Below, piece by piece: positions 52,540 to 62,071 of a stretch of 64,000 nt of DNA. Each line of letters opens with the position of its first letter. Position 1 is the stretch's first letter. Below the pieces are notes generated by a model. It did no database searches and was not told the DNA's origin. It worked only from the letters and a program-made list of their open reading frames with translations. The stretch spans positions 1 through 64,000 of the forward strand of contig JALKBU010000032.1 of NCBI GenBank assembly GCA_023091735.1, in the 5' to 3' direction. A program made the translations under genes and the position numbers. Origin of the DNA: Trichomonas tenax (Eukaryota; Parabasalia; Trichomonadida; Trichomonadidae).

Positions 52540-52825
52540 ATTTGATTATTTTTTTTTTTTTTTGAAACATCATTTTTTTTAAATAAATTCATGTTAAAAA
52601 ATTTGATCTTAATTTGCATGTTAATTGATAATTTCAATGTATTCGTTGGCAATGATTGAAGCACCTATTGCTGGCGAATTTAAAGAGGCAAACACACATT
52701 CTTTCCACTTTCTATATCATTCTTATTATTCCTTCAGATTAAAAAGGGAGAGTCTATACTAGGAATTGTTTTGATCGATAGATTGTTTGTTTACAATATA
52801 AAACAATGTATATATTATATAGTGC
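52540..52825. other. intergenic, convergent genes
   Basis: Contains a T16 run directly after the ODAD2-like stop region; nothing else seen. Confidence 0.45.
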
Positions 52826-53977
52826 TTAGTCTGCAAGCATTGATGGAACGAGTTTTTCAAGAACAATTCCTTCTAATTGGATCATATAAGGAACTGGTTT
52901 ATACATTAAAAGATAGATTGAAAAAACATATCCGCAGATCTCTAAAACAGAGCCTAAACCGAATATTGTGTCACAAAAGACAGATAGTACTGTTACTGTG
53001 AGAGAAATCATTCCTATATTCACATATTTCTTGTAATATAAGAATGGAAGAACGTCTAAATGGAATCTTTGTATTTTAGCAAGAACTGCTGGTTCAATTA
53101 TCTTCAAATGCTGCTTAAAGTTGTTGACATCAACCAAGAAATTTCTTGATTCCATGAAAAATGTGAAAATAAGGACTGGAATGAATGCAACAATTGCATA
53201 ATTGAGAAATGTCTTTTGTTCAGCAATTTTTGATAACACAATGAGAACTGGCCACAAATAGCGCCATTTTGGCTTTGTGTCGACAACAGGGAAACCAGAT
53301 ATGTAAAGATACGCGAATTCAACAACAAAAGCAATGTGAATATATTTGTAAATCGAGTAATATAATGCTGTTTCTCCATTTGGAGCATTAATCTGTACAA
53401 GAGAAATGAAACAGAATAATGCATCAATGAGTAATAAAAATAATGACAACCAAGTGAAATATTTGAAAACAGTATATCTTTCACGATTTATCTGATTGAT
53501 GCTTGTTGTGTATTTGTGTCGTCCTACAATTATTACTGCAAATTCGACGAAAATCATGATTGTTATCCATATAAGGGGCCTTTCAATATGATATTTGACC
53601 TGAGGAACAGTTTCAAATACGTTTTGATCGCAGTTTAATAGGTAAAAATCGAATTTTCGAAGAGCTGGAAATTGAAATCTCCCTTTTCCATTGATTAAAA
53701 GACTCGTTTGGAACGTAATATGTTTGAACGTGGTGAGATTTTGGCAGCTTAATGTCGCAATATCATCATTATTCATTACATTTTCTTTGAATGTGTTATT
53801 TGCGATGATAAAAATGTAATCTCCGTTTGGAAGAACACTTTTTATGTTGATATAATTGGTTCTCAGCGATAGAGAGGATCCAAATCTCGCAATATTTCCG
53901 GCCGATGCTGCGAAATGAGATAACAAAAACATTTTCTGCCGATTTTTCTCAATTTTACGGTGATTTTGTTGCATCAT
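52826..53977 (-). CDS. seven-transmembrane protein, GOST/receptor-like
   Basis: Open from 54124, but the best starts are the ATG pair MMQQNHRK (53977) or MFLLSHFAASAG (53932), which gives a signal-peptide-like leader. An ectodomain of ~115 residues (SLRTNYINIKSVLPNGDYIFII, then FQTSLLINGKGRFQF) is followed by seven hydrophobic segments (WITIMIFVEFAVIIVG, YFTWLSLFLLLIDALFC, IYKYIHIAFVVEFAYLYISG, WPVLIVLSKIAEQ, YAIVAFIPVLIFTFF, IGMISLTVTVLSVFCD, EICGYVFSIYLLMYK). The plan of a luminal/extracellular domain plus seven helices resembles the GOST/Lung-7TM/Wntless class, but no signature motif fixes it. Signalling or trafficking role inferred only. Confidence 0.65.
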   Translation of the reverse strand: MMQQNHRKIEKNRQKMFLLSHFAASAGNIARFGSSLSLRTNYINIKSVLPNGDYIFIIANNTFKENVMNNDDIATLSCQNLTTFKHITFQTSLLINGKGRFQFPALRKFDFYLLNCDQNVFETVPQVKYHIERPLIWITIMIFVEFAVIIVGRHKYTTSINQINRERYTVFKYFTWLSLFLLLIDALFCFISLVQINAPNGETALYYSIYKYIHIAFVVEFAYLYISGFPVVDTKPKWRYLWPVLIVLSKIAEQKTFLNYAIVAFIPVLIFTFFMESRNFLVDVNNFKQHLKIIEPAVLAKIQRFHLDVLPFLYYKKYVNIGMISLTVTVLSVFCDTIFGLGSVLEICGYVFSIYLLMYKPVPYMIQLEGIVLEKLVPSMLAD

Positions 53978-54124
53978 GTTGAATACTATTTCATTTTCTT
54001 CAGATTTCACATATTTTGACATATAAATTTCATCTGTCAGATATCTCAAATTACATGACAAATATTTACTTCGTGGAAAAAAGGAATATTCTCCTCTGCA
54101 TCTAAAGATCCCTAAAGAGTGCAA

Positions 54125-54340
54125 AACGGTTTTGATTGAACGGTTATAAATTAGGGGGCTTGCTGATCTTCTAGATCAAGAAAACTTTCAAGCAAAATTT
54201 TGAGGGCCTGGAAGACTCAGTTCCGATCTATTAGATCAGGGCGGTTAGATCTAGCGATAGAACAATAGGGACTTGCTCCAAGCGGTTTCAGCTAAGCATC
54301 GGGCTCACTCTGAACGGTTAGTGCAGCAATGGATCTTCTT
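54125..54340. other. GC-richer non-coding island, possible RNA
   Basis: Between 54165 and 54335 base composition is clearly less AT-rich than the flanks, with repeated GATCTA/TAGATC palindromic pieces (CTTCTAGATCAAG, CGATCTATTAGATCAGG, GTTAGATCTAGCG) and no open frame. It may fold as a structured RNA. I cannot match it to a known RNA class. Confidence 0.3.
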
Positions 54341-54853
54341 CCAATCTACTTCTATATTTGCATAGCACCTAGCTTATTCATGTATAATAAACATTCTTAT
54401 ATCTTTTACATGTTCTTTTTCTCTTTTTTATTATATTTCATTCGAGATTTCAAATATTTCGATTTTTTTCAAAATAACAATGAAAAATGCATAGATACAG
54501 CCCATACTTGTTATATATCATATTTTTTGCCCAAAATTTTTCGGGGTCTAATAAATTTTCTCACAATTTTCGGAATAAATGTTAAACATCGGCACTACAC
54601 AGCATAAAGATTGCTAATATGTCAAAATTAATGCGTAACGCCTTAATTTTGCATTTGAAATTCTATATTGTCCGCAATTTTCGGAACAAATGATACATGC
54701 GACATCTTATACGTATAGTTTCACTTTTTGCTATCATATATGAGCTCATTCTCTATTCATTTATGATAAAAATGATTTTTGACATTATTTATTTACATTT
54801 TATTTTTACACGTCATTTTTTGCAATAATTTATATTTTTTTGTTTTATAATAA
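54341..54853. other. intergenic
   Basis: AT-rich. An AATTTTCGGAA(T/C)AAATG sequence occurs twice (~54564 and ~54676). No gene supported; the 92-codon ORF at 54329 looks like chance. Confidence 0.4.
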
Positions 54854-55111
54854 ATGATTTATGCATTAGTGGAACAATTACATAAATATAAAATATATTT
54901 TGAATATTGGGAATGCAACGGTAACATCTGGCTTTTGCTGTATGATGACCAAAATGATTTGGTTTTATGTTGTAGATATGACGGGAAGAATTACATATAT
55001 TACGACAATTGCACAAAGGCAATATATTTAGGAATTCATTTCGAGGATGAATTAACAATTCCTGAAGAAGTAATAAAGGTATATTATAAATATTTATTAT
55101 TTTTTTTTTAA
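54854..55111 (+). CDS. unknown 85-aa ORF in Maverick segment
   Basis: Intact AT-rich ORF beginning MIYALVEQLHKYKIYFEYWE, with beta-strand-like WLLLYDDQNDLVLCCRY and YYDNCTKAIYLGIHF segments. Its style matches the Maverick genes to its right, but it may lie just outside the element. No family recognised. Confidence 0.4.
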   Translation: MIYALVEQLHKYKIYFEYWECNGNIWLLLYDDQNDLVLCCRYDGKNYIYYDNCTKAIYLGIHFEDELTIPEEVIKVYYKYLLFFF

Positions 55112-55174
55112 AAAAATGAGATTTAAATAATAAAGTTTATTTTTAAAATAATTTTTTATTTTTATTCCTAATAA

Positions 55175-56210
55175 ATGAGTTAGGTAACTTTGAATGATTT
55201 ATCGAATAATAAGCTTTAAAAATTAATTGAAGAAGCAGGACTCAAGTCTTCCTCGCATTATAATCGAAACCGCAAAGTACTGAGTGAATATTTACAATCA
55301 CATCGTTATAAAGGTAAAATTTCATATAAAGAGATCTCAAACTTTATTCAAGATTTGACTTGGCGCTTTGCTCCTTGGAAGGAGTCCTTTCCGCTAATGA
55401 ATATATATGCCGGCATGAGTTCTAAACCTAAACTCTCTCATAAAGTGAGAAAAGAAATGTATGATTTAACAAATGTTGATGCAGGATATAAAAAGAAATC
55501 TATTGAAAGAGATATAAGGTATGAAATGTATGATATCACAAATGTTGATGCAGGATATAAGACTAAATCTAAAACTAGTGATAAAAAACATGAATCATTT
55601 AATAAAATCAAGTCTGCAGTCGATCAGCTGAGAGAAGCGAAAAAAGTTATTAAAAGCATTGATGACAAACTACTTGCAGGTGAAAGATGGCTTAAGAAAG
55701 ATGAAAAGAATCTTAAAAATGATGTTAAATATGGAAATAGATCCATTGAGTTTAACGTTGAAGTCCTCAACGATTCCGAAAGGGAATATTTCAATGAGAA
55801 CCTCTGTAATGTTTTCGTTAGTTTATTAAATAAGATTAAAATGAACTCCTCTCAGAAATGGCTCGTTATTTACAACATGAATGGAAATTTAGAGGGTACA
55901 ACATTAAATATTAGAAACATTGGATGCTAACTTCATCAATTACACACTGAAAACTTCATTTCTGATGTAGAAGCTGAAGCATCAGGTATTATCGAATTAC
56001 ATTATGATTTCTTCCTTGATGAGATTAAAAATTTAAATTCCATTCGCTTATTTGACTTCACAACATATACTAATCTCACTATTGATAATGTCAAGAATGG
56101 AGAGATTAAACATAAAACAAAAGAGGAAATAAGGAGTCAGTCGAAACTGACAAAGAATGAAAAAGAAATGCTAAACAATTTAAAGACAATGGGAAACGAA
56201 AAAAATGATT
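55175..56210 (+). pseudogene. Maverick ORF with three in-frame stops
   Basis: One frame is open from ATG 55175 to TGA 56208 except for TAG 55181 (MS*V), TAA 55217 (KL*KLIEEAG) and TAA 55928 (IGC*LHQLH). Each can be derived from a Gln codon by a single C-to-T change, and no frameshift is seen. The protein has an internal direct repeat (EMYDLTNVDAGYK and EMYDITNVDAGYK), a coiled-coil Lys-rich middle and a C-terminal helical part. Its stop overlaps the next ATG (ATGATTGA). It may be the N-terminal part of a Maverick polymerase gene; I am not sure. Confidence 0.6.
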
Positions 56211-56564
56211 GAAACATTCTGGAATATGAAATTAGGAATCAAAAGGAAATATTCAACGCGTGAAGGTGATTTTTGGAAATATCTTTGTAAGATTCCTATT
56301 AATTTAGAGAGATATCAAATATTTTATGAACTTAATAAAAGAACTGCCGAATTAATGAATAGAGATAATTGTTTCGTTTATGCTTGCATTCAGGCTGGTG
56401 TTGATGAGAGAACTATCGAATTCATGCGTGAAATCATTAAATCTAGATCATTATCTCAATCAAAAATTCAATCAATTGCAAATGAAACAGAGATCGAATT
56501 TAAAGTGAAGTTATTCATTTACCGAACTTTACTGATGGATTTGAAATTCAAGGAACTAACATAA
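56205..56564 (+). pseudogene. Maverick fragment, perhaps DNA polymerase B N-terminal region
   Basis: Residues such as REGDFWKYLCKIPINLERYQ and NRDNCFVYACIQAGVDERTI resemble a conserved module that precedes the polymerase domain in trichomonad Maverick polymerase ORFs, but this recognition is tentative. After ~56500 the frame runs into sequence belonging to the tail-fibre-like gene in another frame, so a deletion junction lies near 56500. No polymerase catalytic motifs follow. Confidence 0.4.
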
Positions 56565-57359
56565 ATACATATTTCAATAATAAATCAGATATTAATCATA
56601 CACATACGGAATTTAATAAAGTTTCAATAAATGAAATTGGTGCTTATATATATGATATTGATGGTGCTTCAGCAATTAAACAACCAACATTTACATCAGG
56701 TTTAATTACAAATAATGAAATAACATATATTAAACCAAATTCAGATAATAGATTATATATAATTAAAGAATTAAATAATAAAGCTAATAAAGATCATACA
56801 CATACGGAATTTAATAATATTAAATCTGATAGTATTTCTGTAAAAGATCCGGATATAGATTATTATTATGATGTTCATCAAAGATTAAATGATATTTATC
56901 AATTATTTGTAAATACAAGTAAATCGTTATCTCAAATGATACAAAACTTATATCCAATAGGTTCTATCTATACATCTATGAATAGTACTAATCCTAGGAT
57001 AGCTTTAGGATTTGGTACATGGACACAAATCGTAGATAGATTTTTATATTGTGCTAATAGTAGTAATCAAAGCGGTGGTTCTAAAAAGATATCTGTTGCT
57101 AATTTACCCGAACATAGTCACTATATTAATTTAAATACTAATAATAGTGGTAGTCATACACATACATATACTACAGCACAAAGACTTAAAGGATCTGAGG
57201 GTGGTTCTGGTCAACATTTATCATGGTGGCAAGATCGAGAAACAACTTCTAGTGGTGCTCATACACATAATATTAGTGGTAATACTTATAGCAAGGTTCC
57301 GGAACAGATTACATGCCACCGTACATTACTGTGTATGCTTGGTATAGAACTAATTAAAA
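56504..57359 (+). pseudogene. phage tail-fibre/collar-like Maverick gene, frameshifted
   Basis: The frame starting SEVIHLPNFTDGF (preceded directly by TAA, with no ATG) continues through repeats with HTHTEFN (at ~56600 and ~56800) into the collar-type module LYPIGSIYTSMNSTNPR, GFGTWTQIVDRFLYC, GGSKKISVANLPEHSHY. Near 57290-57300 one base is missing, and the typical ending with PPY and VYAWYRT is read in the next frame, stopping at 57359. Such modules occur in bacteriophage tail fibres and in trichomonad Mavericks, where they probably came from a viral attachment protein. The lost start and the frameshift make this copy inactive. Confidence 0.75.
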
Positions 57360-57387
57360 AACCTAATATTTTATCCTTAATTAAAAC

Positions 57388-58077
57388 ATGAGTGAAACAG
57401 TACCTAATAATTATGTTACACTATCACATAATAACTTATATGAAATCTCTACTGAATATCCTTATGAAATACGTTATATATTAAATAAGCATGTTCATAA
57501 GGAAACACCTGATACACAACGATATATTAGAGTTAAACTACAGAATAAAAGTTATTTCAAACATAAAATAATAGCAGATATGTTTTTAGAAAATCCTAAT
57601 GAATATAAATACGTAACACATATTAACGGAGATATTAAAGATAATCATATTAATAATCTTATGTGGTGTGATAAGAATACAATTCAAAGAAATAGATGTA
57701 AATATAATAATGTAAACGAATTACCTGAACATGCTAAACAAATAACTGAAGAATTTAAGGTAGACCTAAAATTCATACTTCATATACTACTTCAAGAGCC
57801 ACTAAATATGCACCAATATAGTGTTTTATTATCAGATGCATCGCGAACAATATTTGTTAATTTTGAAAAATCTCGAACCAATGAAAACTGTTCATTCGTT
57901 GACAATCCTAAAGATCCTATGTATAGGGTGTGTGAAACAAACATTACAATCTGGAAAATAGCTCAACATCAACATAAACTTAAAATTGATGCTTTGGGAC
58001 ATCATTTACTAAGAATAAGATATTTCAATTTAGTTCTCGTAGGCATGAATCTGCTTGCAAAGTTCCAAAGCATATGA
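57388..58077 (+). CDS. HNH/NUMOD4-type endonuclease ORF running out of the Maverick
   Basis: Residues ~10-125 fit a NUMOD4-plus-HNH homing-type nuclease: LYEISTEYPYEIRYIL, YIRVKLQNKSYFKHKIIADM, and the HNH core THINGDIKDNHINNLMWCDK with the paired His and Asn residues. From ~residue 125 the frame passes through the Maverick terminus (57765-57793) and continues for ~95 residues into flanking DNA (LLSDASRTIFVNFEK, HHLLRIRYFNLVLVGMNLLA). The C-terminal part may be a fragment of an unrelated host gene interrupted by the insertion and kept in frame by chance. Confidence 0.6.
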   Translation: MSETVPNNYVTLSHNNLYEISTEYPYEIRYILNKHVHKETPDTQRYIRVKLQNKSYFKHKIIADMFLENPNEYKYVTHINGDIKDNHINNLMWCDKNTIQRNRCKYNNVNELPEHAKQITEEFKVDLKFILHILLQEPLNMHQYSVLLSDASRTIFVNFEKSRTNENCSFVDNPKDPMYRVCETNITIWKIAQHQHKLKIDALGHHLLRIRYFNLVLVGMNLLAKFQSI

Positions 58078-58354
58078 AAATAATGCAGTTCAGTTTATTT
58101 TAAGTATGGAAATGTTTAGAAGGTGTTTCGGCTCTGAATACTTATTGAGTAAACTCCGTATTGGTATAGAATCTCCATAGTTTCTTAGCATAACACCTTC
58201 TGCGGCGTCAAATTTTTATTTATGAGTAAAGAGATTTTTTTTGAAAAAAAAAAATGGAAATGTTATAAAACAGTTTTTTAAATGAATTTTCGAATAGGGA
58301 ACACATAAAATAGTCGAAATATGCTGTGAAAAGTATAAAAGTGAAGTCTGCAGT
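58078..58354. other. short intergenic upstream of Rab gene
   Basis: AT-rich, ending in initiator TCACTA (58355-58360) that touches the ATG. Confidence 0.5.
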
Positions 58355-58360
58355 TCACTA

Positions 58361-58933
58361 ATGAAATCCCTAAAAGTCGTTCTTATTGGGGATTCCATGG
58401 TTGGAAAGACAGCGTTAGTCAACAAATGGGTGAACGGCCTCTTTCTTTCTGATGCATCGCCAACAATTGGGGGCTCAAATATGCAGAAATTCGTTTATTT
58501 AGACGGCGAACAAGTCGATGTTCAGATTTGGGACACAGCAGGAGCCGAACGATACAGATCTTTGACTCCTTTGTACATCAAAGATGCGATGGCGTGTTTA
58601 TTAGTTTTTGATGTAACAAATAAAAAAAGTTTCGTGGGCTTAGACAATTGGGTAAAGTTTCTTCTCAGTCATGGAACAATCCCTTACGTAATTGTCGGAA
58701 ATAAAGAGGACTTAGTCGATAAAATTGAAATAAGTTGGGACGAATTGTTCAATTATTCCCAATCTAAGAACTCTCCTTGTTTCATAACGAGCGCCAGAGA
58801 CGGGAAAAACGTTGATGAAGCATTTATAAGCGCAGTTAAAATTGCTTATGATTATCATAAAGAACATTGCACTACAAAACATCCAATATTTGACAGCTCT
58901 ATATCAGAAAGCGAAAAGCAAGCTTGTTGTTAG
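58361..58933 (+). CDS. Rab-family small GTPase
   Basis: 190 aa with all G motifs: P-loop GDSMVGKT (10-17), switch I threonine in SPTIGG, WDTAGAE (57-63), NKED (114-117) and SARDG in place of SAK (144-148). The C-terminus ends ACC, giving two cysteines for geranylgeranylation. Rab proteins regulate vesicle budding and fusion, and T. vaginalis has a large set. The ATG follows TCACTA (58355-58360) with no spacer, so the transcript leader would be only a few bases. Switch II RYRSLTPLYIKDA is Rab-like. The SAR instead of SAK in G5 is a conservative change. Confidence 0.93.
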   Translation: MKSLKVVLIGDSMVGKTALVNKWVNGLFLSDASPTIGGSNMQKFVYLDGEQVDVQIWDTAGAERYRSLTPLYIKDAMACLLVFDVTNKKSFVGLDNWVKFLLSHGTIPYVIVGNKEDLVDKIEISWDELFNYSQSKNSPCFITSARDGKNVDEAFISAVKIAYDYHKEHCTTKHPIFDSSISESEKQACC

Positions 58934-59403
58934 TTTAAATTATATATTCTATCTTCATATTAATTTAATTTCTCAAACTTTCAGCGCAAAACTATATCCC
59001 TAATAGCCTAGAACTAGCACCTTCGAGCTTTTACTCAGAATGGAATGATTTGAAAATACGTGATATTTTTCAATGATTTCGTATGTTTATGAATTGAAAT
59101 CTTTGAATATGGTTAATATTTGCTATTACAGCATATTTTTGCAATCATATTTGATGAATATTGATTATTGATTTTAAATATTTAAGATTGTAATATTTTT
59201 GATTGTAAATGCTTTGCTTATGTAAAAATTATTGCGTAAATTGTTTAAATATAATGGGGTTAAAAGATAAGAGTTTATGAGTTAAATTTAGTGTTGGAAA
59301 AGTGTATTTGACACACAATGTCAAAAAACGCTGATAGAAACATTGAAATTTTATATATTATGTCACGTAATGTTGTAAAATAGATTTTACATGACAGAAT
59401 TAA
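58934..59403. other. intergenic, AT-rich
   Basis: No gene recognised. Confidence 0.5.
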
Positions 59404-59446
59404 CCTGGCGGGAAATTTTAGGTAAATTTATCAAAAATTGGCGCGC
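59404..59446 (+). promoter_or_regulatory. E2F-like sites upstream of DNase II-like gene
   Basis: CCTGGCGGGAAATTTT at 59404-59419 and ATTGGCGCGC at 59437-59446, about 60-100 bp before the initiator TCATTA (59503-59508). Confidence 0.35.
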
Positions 59447-59533
59447 TTGATTTTGGCTTTGATATTCAAAATATAGACTCTTGCAGTGATATTGGTGATA
59501 TTTCATTAAACCTAACTCAAAAATGTTAGAAAA

Positions 59534-60547
59534 ATGCTTTCGCTGTTGATTAATCGTGCTCACAGTGTTATATCGTGCCAAAATCCGAAAGGATCGGAAG
59601 TAGACTGGTTCGCACTGTTCAAAATACCAACGATTAAAGACAAAAACCCAAACCATGCCACTGGAATGGGATTTTTCTATGCAGATCCTTCGATAACCTT
59701 GGCTGAAGCACCATCAGACGTTGGATCTAAGGTTGGAAACCCATTATATAACATCTTAAAGGGTCTTTACGTTACCAACTCTAAATTAGGTTATTTGATG
59801 ATTTCAGATCAGCCGCCACACACGACTTCAAATCCATCCGACACATACGCGCACAAGAAGGGTGTTCTAATTTACGACGAAGATAATGGTATTTACCTTG
59901 AACATTCTGTTCCAAGATTTCCAAATGATCCAAATGTCGTCAATGACTATGATTTTCCATCCACAGGAACAACATTCGGTCAAGCAATGCTTTGCACGAC
60001 ACTCTCACACGAGCAAATCAATGAATGGGCCCACGGAATGCTGATCGAACGCGGATATGTTTATTCTCATAGAGAGCCTGAATACGTTCAGTTGAAGATT
60101 CCAAACATCCCGAAGATTATCAATGCCGAGTGGCTTGATAAAGATGAGATGACAAAAGTTATTGAATTGCAGCTCCTGACGAGAAAATTCAAACTGATGT
60201 CGAAGTCGAGAAAATGGGGTTTAGATCTTTACCACGATCTCGTTGCACCAGAAATTAAGACTGATGTTAAGGCCGAAACATGGGCAAGAGGAACAGGAAC
60301 AATGACATCCAACTGCTCTCTTCCATATAAAGCACTTAATGTTCTCGAAGTCAAGTTTGGAGATGTTTCTTGGTCAAGAATGAATGATCACTCCAAGTGG
60401 GCTTTTGCAGGCAACTACGTCTGCATTGGTGGCATCAATCGCCAAGACAAGCAGACAGAAAGAGGCGGAGGTACCTGGTGCATGTATGACCAGAAGTTTG
60501 CAACATTAATGAAGAATGTTGCTGTTTCCGTTGAACAATGTCCATGA
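59534..60547 (+). CDS. DNase II-like acid endonuclease
   Basis: 337 aa of the phospholipase-D-fold DNase II family. The first catalytic segment YAHKKGVLIYDEDNGIYLEH includes H107-K-K-G, followed by HSVPRFPND; the second is SRMNDHSKWAFA with D285-H286-S287-K288-W289, matching the DHSKW motif of DNase II. A weak N-terminal leader (MLSLLINRAHSVISC) suggests entry into the secretory/lysosomal route, where DNase II digests DNA at low pH. An out-of-frame ATG at 59523 lies between the initiator (59503-59508) and this start, giving a tiny overlapping upstream ORF. Length is near the family norm of ~350. Confidence 0.9.
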   Translation: MLSLLINRAHSVISCQNPKGSEVDWFALFKIPTIKDKNPNHATGMGFFYADPSITLAEAPSDVGSKVGNPLYNILKGLYVTNSKLGYLMISDQPPHTTSNPSDTYAHKKGVLIYDEDNGIYLEHSVPRFPNDPNVVNDYDFPSTGTTFGQAMLCTTLSHEQINEWAHGMLIERGYVYSHREPEYVQLKIPNIPKIINAEWLDKDEMTKVIELQLLTRKFKLMSKSRKWGLDLYHDLVAPEIKTDVKAETWARGTGTMTSNCSLPYKALNVLEVKFGDVSWSRMNDHSKWAFAGNYVCIGGINRQDKQTERGGGTWCMYDQKFATLMKNVAVSVEQCP

Positions 60548-60593
60548 ATTTATATTTATTAAATAATACAATCCATATATTGTTAATTAATCA

Positions 60594-61375
60594 TTATTTT
60601 AGAATTACAAAATAAGAATAGGAGAGAGAATAAGAATTGTTGGAACACCATAGATATTTATGGTTACAGTGTTGTGTGATAACACTTGAACATTCAAGAA
60701 GACAACGAGATGGGAGTTTTGCTGTAGATGTTAGCATTGAAAGAAATGATTTCGTTCGATTCTGAATATGAAGACAGCATTTGAGGTTTGAACATCCGAC
60801 GAATGCATCGCTTCCGACAAATGTGACTGAGATTGGGATGTTAACTGTCTTCAAGTTAATGCAGCCTTCGAATGCGTTGTTAGAGATGCGAGTGACACTG
60901 TTCCTTGGAATAAATTAATTAAGACCGGAATTAAGTTAACACAACTCATGAATGCGCCTTCTGTAATAGTTTTCGTTGCATATGGGAGAGAGGAAAATTC
61001 CATTGGTGCAGCAGGAGGGAATAAGATAAGACTCGATCGATCGCGATTGAAGAGTGAACCTGTCTCGACTGTGAATGAATCGCTGTAACATTCGATCGTT
61101 GTGATCATTCGACAGTTTCGAAATGCACCGACACCGATGGAAACGAGAGAAGAACCAGAAGGAATGACAATTGTCGTCAAATAATAACATGACATGAATG
61201 CATCGTTGCCAATATATAGCAGTGATTCAGGAATTGTAAGATTCGATATTTTCATTGAACTGAATGATTCAATAGACATTGAACTCAAATTTGTTGGTAA
61301 TATGATTTTTGATAGATATTGATTATTGCTGAATGCAAAATCTAGAATTGATATTAATCTTGAACATTGATACAA
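60594..61375 (-). pseudogene. BspA-like leucine-rich repeat pseudogene
   Basis: The minus frame 60851-61375 has TpLRR/BspA-type repeats: FSSMKISNLTIPESLLYIGN, DAFMSCYYLTTIVIPSGSSL, VSIGVGAFRNCRMITTIECY. Near 60905 the frame shifts and repeats continue in 60594-60854 (NLKTVNIPISVTFVGSDAF). No ATG, signal peptide or membrane anchor is visible, and the 3' end degenerates. BspA-like proteins are the largest putative surface family of T. vaginalis, so this is a broken member. Confidence 0.75.
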
Positions 61376-62071
61376 TTGGAAAATTAATGAAGAAATTTCC
61401 AGAAAAATTGTAAACTTTTCATGTCACTATTGTTATTCTATATGAATAGAGTAAAATATTTAAAAATCAATTTTCGATTTTATGCTATTTCTAGATTATC
61501 GGAAATCCCTCAATATCTTCCAATTGATATATGCATTCTTCACATAACAAGAATCATATTTATCAACTTTTTGAATTGTCTTCCAGACCACATTCCTGCT
61601 TCCAAAACGTTACTTTTCATTCAATTTAGCTCATTTTTCTGGAAGTTCTTGGCTGGAAATTTCCAGAGAAAATGTGACAATCACAATGAAGAATGTGAAA
61701 TTGCACGAAAACATAGTGCTTGTAAATTTATAACGAGCTGCTGATTTAAAACATGAAAACTCGTGAATTTTTGTCCAGTAAATAATTTATTTGACAAAAA
61801 AACACGATAAAAAAAGAAGGTTATTTTGTCTGGAAGATTGTAAAAATGGAATTCAGGAAAATTCCAAAAAATCTTCCAGATCAGCATCCCTACCCAAACT
61901 ATTGAATCTAAAAGAAAATAACCCAGATTACTGAAATTCTATTATATTTCCAATGCAACTGTTAAGATTCACACACATGTGTTTAAGGTTAAATCTTTCA
62001 TTAAGGTTAAAACAAAATTTTTTATGAAGAGAGTTTTGATTGACATTGATGACAAATAGAAATAAAAACAA
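61376..62071. other. intergenic, no gene seen
   Basis: Includes GGAAATTT/AAATTTCC and TTCTGGAA/TTCCAGA short inverted motifs (61393-61410, 61640-61665, 61838-61880). A 107-codon plus ORF at 61421 shows no coding character. Confidence 0.4.

Larger units (their letters stand above)
54854..57793 (+). mobile_element. decayed Maverick/Polinton segment
   Basis: The right boundary is a Maverick terminus: GACCTAAAATTCATACTTCATATACTACT ends at 57793 and aligns with the right end of the first element (GACCTAAAAAGCACACTTCATATACTACT). Inside, codon usage is very AT-rich and genes run head-to-tail on the plus strand: an unknown 85-aa ORF, a stop-riddled ORF, a polymerase-like fragment, a tail-fibre-like gene and an HNH gene. 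No left terminus or long inverted repeat was found, so the copy is truncated. Confidence 0.65.

Noticed and set aside
54329..54607. 92-codon ORF rich in Phe/Tyr/Ile
   Set aside because: Composition expected from AT-rich non-coding DNA.
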